Origin: Pelodera strongyloides
Lineage: Eukaryota; Nematoda; Chromadorea; Rhabditida; Rhabditidae
Reading direction: 5' to 3'
Assembly (NCBI GenBank): GCA_036852015.1
Contig: JAANDG010000084.1
Coordinates: forward strand, 248,001 to 312,000
Length of the DNA stretch: 64,000 nt
Shown here: piece after piece, positions 56,717-64,000 of the stretch
How positions within the stretch are numbered: position 1 is the first letter of the stretch
Layout: each line of letters starts with the position of its first letter
The notes under the pieces: generated by a model
Databases searched by the model: none
Seen by the model: only the letters and a program-made list of their open reading frames with translations
Told to the model about the DNA's origin: nothing
Program-made: the position numbers and the translations under genes

Positions 56717-59700
56717 ATGGGAAACAGCCATGGAGGCAGGAAACGAAAAGCAATTATTGAGGTGACATTTATTATTTGTCTTAGTAAACATTTGACTTTC
56801 CACCTCCGCAGCCCATCATAGCGTAACTTAAAGGGACAGGCCCGTCAAATTAAGCCTATGTTTACGAGATGTTCATACTGTTTACAAAGCATTTTTATTA
56901 CAATATATACATACCGAATTTCACCTTCATTCACCCTGGGACACTTCTTTCCGATGCGCTCAACTCATATGTATACCATAAAGCTGCAGATTTCAAAGCC
57001 GTATACGCAAATTTTGATCGCAGTCTAATTTTACGATAAATTTGCATAGGCAGCTTGGAAATTTCCGTTTTACGGTATACATATGCGTTGAGTGCATCGG
57101 AAAAAAGTTTCCCAGGGTGAATGAAGGTGAAATTTGGTTTGTATCTATTGTAATAAAATTGCTTTATAATCATTATGAACGTATCGTAAATATAGGTTTA
57201 CTTTGATGGGCCTGTCCCTTTAAGAAAGGCTTTCTTTATGCAATTTGGAAAAACATGGTTGTGTTTGCGTGATGTTTTTTCAAATACATTAATAATAATA
57301 ATAATACATACACAAAAATGTATAACGTCAGTTTGATTAGTACTGTACTGTAACATCGTTGGAGACTAATGCTAAAACTCCCACACTGCAACACTTACAA
57401 TTAGCATAATGGGGTTTCCAAATATCCCAAAAATCGGTGTGATTCTGTCAATACTACCGTATTTCTGCACGAAACCCCTGCATACATTATGGGAAATTAA
57501 AAAAATATTCTCGCGTATTTCCAAAATACGGTAAATTTTCAGCATACTTGGAAACCCCATAAACACACAACATTATGTCCAGTAACATCTTTACGCGAAC
57601 TAAATAGCTAATTAATGTGTCAAATAATAATAACTGTTATCCGACGCTTACTAAACCTTTTTTAAAATGTTTTTCTTCTTACTATATTTGCTCTAAACTC
57701 CTAACTTTCCTTCTTATCTAGCACGAAGAACGGGGAGGACCTCGGAAGAAAAGACGGCGTTTTGATGACTTACACGGGGATGAAGAAAGAGAAAGAGAGG
57801 ATCATCCCGAGGATGATTATCTCCACTTCGAAGATGAGGAGGAGGACCACACCTACACTCCCCGTTACACACCCGAACCCCTTGACACTAATACAGTAAG
57901 TTGTGATCACACACTACGAACTACAGACTACGGTATACCCCGGATATTCACTGGTGGAAACAAATTGAGTCTTCTGCTAGCTATATTTACCCCATATCTA
58001 TATCATATAGATCAAAACACACGAGAATAAGCGGTAATTCAAGGTTTATTGCACGCACAATTAACACAACAAAAGCACTCACTGATTGGGTTTGTACCGA
58101 ACAACACGGGATTTTGCGAGTGCGAGCGAACTGTGCCCATAGGGTGTGCAATCACAGTTGGCGAACCTATGGCGCACCTTTGGCACATATGGGACACTTT
58201 GGAATCGCGTTCAATAAGAGCGCCCACCGTGCCCTGTCGAATCCCTCGCGCTCGCGTGGCGCATTCGCAGAGTTTTGCGTTGTTGTACACGCACCTATGC
58301 ATGCACCGGGCCATTTGATAACTGCTACGATAATAATTAATGAAGAAAGGTTGCCCGCAAACATCTTCGTGGTACCATTCTTTTGTGAAACGTATTTTTG
58401 GCGGATGCACTTTTTGACGTGAAGTTAGGGCTAGCTTTGATCAATCGTACGTTACTCTTACACTTGGGCGTAGTTAGCAATGGGCTATGGACACCCTAAT
58501 ATTAATATTTCAGACATTTATATGCCCATTGATAACTACGGTATTTGTACGTAAGTGAATACTTTCTAAAATAGTAAAGTGTAAGTACATGGAAAAGATT
58601 AATCGAATTATCTTCCAGGTTGACGGACCGACACGTAAAAGGAGGAGAACTCTGAAACTAGGAAATATACTTCCATTTGTAGCGCATCGACATGATAAAG
58701 GTGTCATATTTTGTCATATTTTTGTTCTTTTATTTTTCAGCCTTATTATATGAAGCGAAAAAGTTTTGCTTGGGCGGGAAGTAAGACAATATTTTATAGC
58801 ATAACTAAACACGTCGAGAATTACTGTGTAAATCAACAGAGTGGATAATTGAATGAGAAAACAAGTAGTAATCAACTTTACTTCAGATGCTCACTACGGT
58901 AGACGTGAGGAGGAACAGAACCCTCGTTCTATTGGCGCCCTCTTCCAACCACACTTTCCATTCAGAAACACGGCCTCGGAGAGTAATTTTACGGTGAGTG
59001 ACTTACAATTAGTTAATTTGTGAGTTCATTTCCATTTCTGCTCATGAGAATCATACAATTTGGAATGTTGTCTCTTTCGAACAAAGCAGGAAAAATTCTA
59101 ACAAAATGAAAAAAAGAGTGAGCGGCAATTAGCCAAAGGTAAATGGAAACTATAGTGCGCGTGTAAAAGTACTCTACTGTATTGCACTGTAGAGTACGCA
59201 AATTTCTTCGCCCTTTCAGATCATTTCCGACACACATTAACATAATTTGCATATAATACACTGATTAAGTTTCAAAACCACATGTCATTCTGCACTAAAG
59301 TAAATTACTGAAATTCAGCCAATGCAAGAAATCGGCCGAGGAGCCTTTGGAAGTGTATTTCGAGTAGTCGATAGGAGGGATCCCTATGGCGTTTTCGCAT
59401 TAAAAGTACAAGACAAGAAGACAATTGTGAATAAGGGAGCAGTGGAACAAGTCAGACGGGAAGTTGCTATACAGGTAGGAAATTTCGTATAGTTTTAGTT
59501 TCGTATTAGTGGAAATCCCAAGGTTCTTCATCGTGCAGTGCCCAAAATGATGACATTGTGCATGACGCTTCTCACAAAATGTTAGCAATATAGTGCGAGC
59601 ATGTGTCGTCAAAAAACGACTGCCAGTTTATCTTATTATATAAAGGAGAAGAGTTTGTCACGGGTTTGTTTTTATGTGCACAACGAAATCCCTCCATAAA

Positions 59701-62700
59701 GAAAATTCTTCAATCGAAAGAGCATACAAAATCTTTGCCGCTGGCGAGCTTCGAACCCACAGCAGCGCATAACCTCACGATTCACAATCCAACGCTCTAC
59801 CGGTTGAGCTATGCTAGCGTATCATAAGGGGAACAATCTGCTCGACACATAGAGCACATACAATGGCAAATGCATGATACCATTAGTCTAATGGAGATCC
59901 AGACTCATATTATACGTTTCCCAATCATAGATGACTTTGTAGACGTGCGAATGTTTTTAATAGGGTAACAATCCGCCGAAAGCCGATTCCTCCAGTCGGA
60001 GAAGAGCCCGTAGGGCTCTTCGAACGGCTGGTATAATATAAGGAAAGGGCGTCCATCTTCAGTCATATATTTATTTGAATCCTCAATGTAATGTACAATG
60101 GGAACACGCCTCAAGAACTCTCACATATTTAATGAGACAATTAACATAATTACTTAATTGCTTTACATATGCTATATGCATTACAGAAGAAGCTCGGTTC
60201 CTACGTGTTCGTATCAAGGCTTTTCTGTTGCTGGCAGTGCAATGCCTCATTATTTTCTCTATTACAATTAGCGGATGGAGGATGTGGAGATCTTTTCACC
60301 GGTTATTTTCGATTATGCATAGTTTATGATAATTAAATGATTAAATGTTTATTAGATCCTTAGAAAGAGCGCAACGTCACAAGAGACAGTAATCAAGCGG
60401 CAGTATTAGGCATACATATAATTCAATCATAATACTTCAGTGAACGGTAGCTTTGGTTTTTTTTATTTTTATATGTTTGTGTACAATTTTAGTATGGCGG
60501 GATCTTGGCCCATTTCCAGAAAATACGATAAAATTCTTCGCCGCAGAACTGTGTTGTGTGATTGGTTGGTTTCAAATTATATATATGCTTATTATATTAT
60601 TTATTAGGAATCATTAGCATAGTTTATATAGTTTGTAAGAAAAAAACATCAGAAAATATAGCATTCTCTAATGGTAAGCAATTCATTGACCGGGACAATA
60701 TATATATATCATCAAATTTCATTTCGATTTCGGAGTTTTGAGAATACATCAGCTTTCTCTAATATGTGAGTCTAGAATCAATAATAGCTTTTTTAATTAT
60801 AAAGGTTAACTTAATCGCGAAATACCGGCCGGCTCTTGCAACGCATCGTGGACAACTGAATTCTTATGTATTTATGCTAATTTGCTCGAATTCTTATTCT
60901 AATTTATGGTCATTTGCATAAGCTGCATAAGAATGCTCGTCTACTTGATGTGTTTCAAAAAGCGGCTGGTATTTCGCTTTAAAGGGACGGGCCCATCAAA
61001 ATAAACCTATATTTTGCATGTTTTTATAATTTGTATAAAGGGGGTTTATTATAATATATGTACATTAAGTTACGGCTAGACTTTATCCCGCTGAAATTTG
61101 TCGGTGTCGATAAACTCAAAAGTATACCGTAGAAGGCCAACAATTGCACCCTTATTTCCTTACCGCGTCTCCCGAGGATACCTCGCTCTGATTGGGACCG
61201 GGAGACCATCTGTCCATATAGCCACATTCCCCCGGGACACGCGGTAAGGAAATAAGGGTGCAATTGTTGGTCTTCTACGGTATACTTTTGAGTTTATCGA
61301 CACCGAAAAATTTCAGCGGGATAAACTCTAGCCGAAATTTAGTGTACATATATTATAATAAACCCCCTTTATACAAATTATAAAAACATGCAAAATATGG
61401 GTTTATTTTGATGGGCCCGTCCCTTTAATCGTCTAGTCTAGTGGCCTAATTGCTCAAACCATAATCGACTTCCTTTTTTAGACTATATGCACCGCAACGA
61501 TGTGATATATAGAGATCTGAAGTTGGAGAATATTGTGTTCGATAGAGATGGACATATACTATTGATTGATTTTGGACTGGCAAAGGAATTGACAAATGGA
61601 CAACTGACACGTACTGTATGCGGCACATTACAGGTATCTGAGTACTGTCTTACTAAATTACTACATTAAAGCGGTAGAACAGCCGATCGTTTAAAAAATC
61701 GGCCGTTATATCGCTTTAAGTGTGTATATGTAATGTGCAGCTGGAGTACTTTACACTTTACATGGTAGACTGGTTTCCCTGAATTCACACCGTAGACGCA
61801 TTATTGGTCCTAACGCACCTTACATTATTACTTTTCATCGAAACATCACGTTAAGAACGACATTCTAATTACAGTACATGGCACCAGAGATCGCTCACGA
61901 AGAGAGTTATGGCCACTGGATCGATTGGTGGTCCATGGCCACATTACTTCATATTCTATTCACTAATCGATATCCATATCCAAATGGAGAAGTGTTTCAT
62001 CACACACACTTGAGGTGAGAGGTATATATGAATTAAGACAACAGTAATAGGAGGGCGATAGGCACAAAGAGAACAACTGTCCCATGCACTAGTGGTACAC
62101 CTTCTCGTTTCTCTTTTACCCGATTAATCCACTACAGTACCAGCGAGCTTTTTTATAAATTGTTCTCCTCATCATATCATTTGATGCGCACGTCGGACCG
62201 GTACCTTACCTATATGGGGTCCTAGATGATCTACAGTATGAAAGTATAGGCAAATGTGGCTCGCATATGCCCCCGCTTGTTGTTTGGCGTATGTCTATTA
62301 TTAGGTCATTGTATCACGATAATTAAATTTTGAAACAATTCAGATTCATTGACTACTCTCCGCCTACGAACTGCTCAATTGAACTACGATCCTTCTTTGA
62401 TAGGGTTTGACAACATTCTTTACAGTTTCTTGGCTTGCAATTCAAATTTTCAAAGCAATTAATTGTTCTAACAGTTTTTATGACTACATTAGTTTCGATT
62501 ATTTCAAGTAATCTTTTAAAGGGTCAGGCCCATTTCAACTGACCCCTATTTCTGATGATTCCATCTGATTCTCCATGTCAATTATAGTAGGATGCAATAT
62601 TTTTCTAATTTTCAAGCGCAAAATTCACACACTATTCAGCAATTTACCGTGGGCAGTCATACCCAACTATCTATCGCAGTTGGCACGCCCATTCGCGCTG

Positions 62701-64000
62701 ATTGGCCAAAATCGCCATTGCCACGCCCAAGAGAGCATATTGCCCAATTAGCGCGAAGGGGCGTGACAACTGCGATAGAAAGTTGGGTATGACTGGCAAT
62801 AGTAAATTGATGAATACTGCATGATTTTTGCGCTTGAAAATTAGGAAAATATCGTATCCTACTATATTTGCCATGGAGAATCAGATGGAATCATCAAAAA
62901 TAGGGGTCATTTGAAATGGGCCTGACCCTTTAAGCAGGGCCCTCGCAATCATTACGTAGAAACTACTTTGAGAGAGGGATGGAGAGTGAGAGACAGAGGT
63001 AGTGGGAGTGAGAGAGGGAGGGAGAGTGAGAGAGAGAGGCAGTGGGAGTGAGAGAGGGAAGGAGAGTGAGAGAGGGATGGAGAAAACTTTAAAATAATAT
63101 TTTCTCTTTCAGTTATTAAATATTTCTGTGGGACGGAGGATGTGCTGTTTCGAAGTGATCCATTCACATCCATTCTTTTCCAATATACACTGGGACCAAG
63201 TGGAACAGAGAAGGGTGAGCAGAGAGAAAGAGAAAGTAAATCGCGCCGCGAAAACCTGGCGCTCATGTGGCGCACTTTTGTGTGTGCTGCACGTGCGCCG
63301 CAGGAGCGCCAGCTGACATTGTGTGCCTTTTGCGCCCGTCTTTGTTCGCGGTACGTGCGCGAAGCTCCGAATTATTGTTACCGGTTAAATACGGATAAGC
63401 ACAAAGCGCTACACTGATTCTGGTATAATGCATGGCGAAGAGAGAAAGATATTTAGATTGCGTATATTCCCATGCTTCCCTATCTTACACCTATCTTACA
63501 GTACTCTCCTCTTGGCTCATTTCCGTGGTTTCAAAGACAACGGCTTACTTCTGCACATGGTGGAGACAGTGCAGTATCACAAACCGATGATTCCCTTTTT
63601 GCTTTATTCGATGAGACAAGTCAGGTAATATATCATACTATAAAGATAAATAAAACAACATGAAGTCCCCCTTTATGCCAACCGCAGAATCCACAGAAAC
63701 GACGTGGTCCTGCAGGGTAACATTTATAAACTCGTAGTAAACTCTGATCTCGCAGCTCAAACAAAAACAACTTATTGTTAGTCAAGTAATAGGAAACAAA
63801 AATGCACAATTTGGTCCCTCGTAAACACTTTCGCGTTGTGAAGCGCGGGGTCGTAGTCTTAGGGTTCCATTTGGTTGACGTTCTTTAGTTGTGTTGTTGC
63901 TTAACCAGTAAACCGTTATCATGAAAATATTCAAATCTTTCAGCTTGGTCTCTCTGAAGATAAACGTCTCTTCCTATCTCCGGAATCCGCACTTAAACCA
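56717..64000 (+). CDS. Divergent AGC-type Ser/Thr protein kinase, 3' end missing
   Basis: Exons 56717-56761, 57722-57895, 58741-58780, 58887-58993, 59319-59474, 60187-60301, 60520-60564, 61482-61633, 61875-62014, 62344-62404, 63113-63214, 63502-63624, 63944-64000+. The N-terminus starts MGNSHGG (possible myristoylation) followed by basic nuclear-signal-like stretches (GGRKRK, PRKKRRR) and an acidic patch. Kinase motifs: GRGAFGSVF (128-136), FALKV (Lys151), RREVAI for helix C, YRDLKLEN (catalytic Asp239), IDFGLAKE (Asp257), TRTVCGTLQYMAPE with the AGC-type activation Thr, WIDWWSMATLL, and HSHPFFSNIHWDQV closing the C-lobe. The tail continues out of the window. The start ATG follows TTTCAG directly. 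Helix C to hinge is short and odd (RLFCCWQCNASL). An extra exon (~58619-58680, basic TRKRRRTLK) is possible. Subfamily not assigned. Confidence 0.85.
56828..57223. mobile_element. TTAAAGGGACAGGCCC fold-back element
   Basis: TTAAAGGGACAGGCCCGTC left, GATGGGCCTGTCCCTTTAA right; inner arms CACCTTCATTCACCCTGGGA/TCCCAGGGTGAATGAAGGTG. About 395 bp, in intron 1 of the kinase gene. Related to 60978-61429 and 62515-62934. Confidence 0.8.
57406..57562. repeat. Fold-back repeat, ATGGGGTTTCAAAG family
   Basis: ATGGGGTTTCCAAATATCCC left, ATACTTGGAAACCCCAT right, inner ACTACCGTATTTCTGCACGA. Intron 1 of the kinase gene. Confidence 0.7.
59745..59815 (-). repeat. tRNA-like element
   Basis: Minus strand: TAGCTCAACCGGTAGAGC (A box) and GGTTCGAAGCTC (B box) with an intact-looking D arm. 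Other stems are weak. In a kinase intron, antisense. Confidence 0.55.
60809..60981. repeat. Fold-back, GCGAAATACCGGCCGG family
   Basis: CGCGAAATACCGGCCGGCTC left, AGCGGCTGGTATTTCGCTTT right. The right end TTTAAA is shared with the left end of the next element (60978-61429). Confidence 0.7.
60978..61429. mobile_element. Long-armed TTAAAGGGACGGGCCC fold-back element
   Basis: TTAAAGGGACGGGCCCATC left, GATGGGCCCGTCCCTTTAA right; arms match for over 180 bp (for example CAATTGCACCCTTATTTCCT facing AGGAAATAAGGGTGCAATTG). Loop of ~70 bp. Kinase intron. Confidence 0.85.
62515..62934. mobile_element. TTAAAGGGTCAGGCCC fold-back element
   Basis: TTTTAAAGGGTCAGGCCCAT left, ATGGGCCTGACCCTTTAA right; inner arms with AGTTGGGTATGAC-type and GTCATACCCAACT blocks around a GGCACGCCCATT core. 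Kinase intron. Confidence 0.8.
62967..63080. repeat. GA-rich minisatellite
   Basis: Imperfect units of GGGAGAGTGAGAGAG and GGTAGTGGGAGTGAG, ending about 30 bp before kinase exon 63113-63214. Confidence 0.8.

Noticed and set aside
60360..60392. Possible kinase exon encoding LRKSATSQET
   Set aside because: Attractive for the D-E region, but its phases do not fit between 60301 and 60520.
63688..63716. Extra kinase-tail exon (NPQKRRGP)
   Set aside because: Its exit phase breaks the frame of exon 63944; direct joining 63624 to 63944 is phase 0 and gives a sensible protein.
1..64000. CRISPR arrays, rRNA, bacterial operons
   Set aside because: None seen; spliced eukaryotic genes throughout.

Overview
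The window reads as nuclear DNA of a free-living (rhabditid-type) nematode. Evidence: short exons bounded by TTTTCAG-type acceptors, probable trans-splice acceptors just upstream of several start codons, a cuticle collagen with a nematode N-terminal domain, and many palindromic repeats ending in TTTAAA like the Caenorhabditis PALTTTAAA families. The genus is not settled. All gene models below were built by hand from exon reading frame, splice consensus and intron phase; none has transcript support.

Layout from left to right: (1) 47-4543, minus, the 5' and middle part of a THAP-domain gene running off the left edge, with a ~1.1 kb TIR transposon in one intron. (2) 5139-7551, plus, a fusion of a selenoprotein S (SELENOS/VIMP)-like ER membrane segment to a glutaredoxin. 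(3) 8324-9439, plus, a small orphan protein, tail to tail with (4) 9682-12090, minus, a cuticle collagen. (5) 16608-25784, minus, a single-pass membrane protein with a Gln/Met-rich outer region. (6) 25.8-34.1 kb, mostly gene-free, with GA-rich tracts, several fold-back elements and a hammerhead-ribozyme-like core lying exactly in the loop of a perfect 74-bp inverted repeat. (7) 34174-34994, plus, a 124-residue membrane protein. (8) 36015-54031, plus, a 41-exon NIDO-AMOP-vWD-sushi membrane protein like Drosophila Mesh and vertebrate SUSD2. (9) 56717-64000+, plus, a divergent AGC-type protein kinase running off the right edge.

No operon-like tight spacing is seen and the genes do not form one pathway. 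Collagen and the Mesh-like protein belong to epithelial or cuticle surfaces, the SELENOS-glutaredoxin to ER redox or ERAD, the kinase to signalling and THAP to DNA binding. Much of the non-coding DNA is non-autonomous repeat: TTTAAA fold-backs, other fold-backs, tRNA-like elements and microsatellites. The strongest candidates for something new are the SELENOS-glutaredoxin fusion and the hammerhead-containing inverted repeat.
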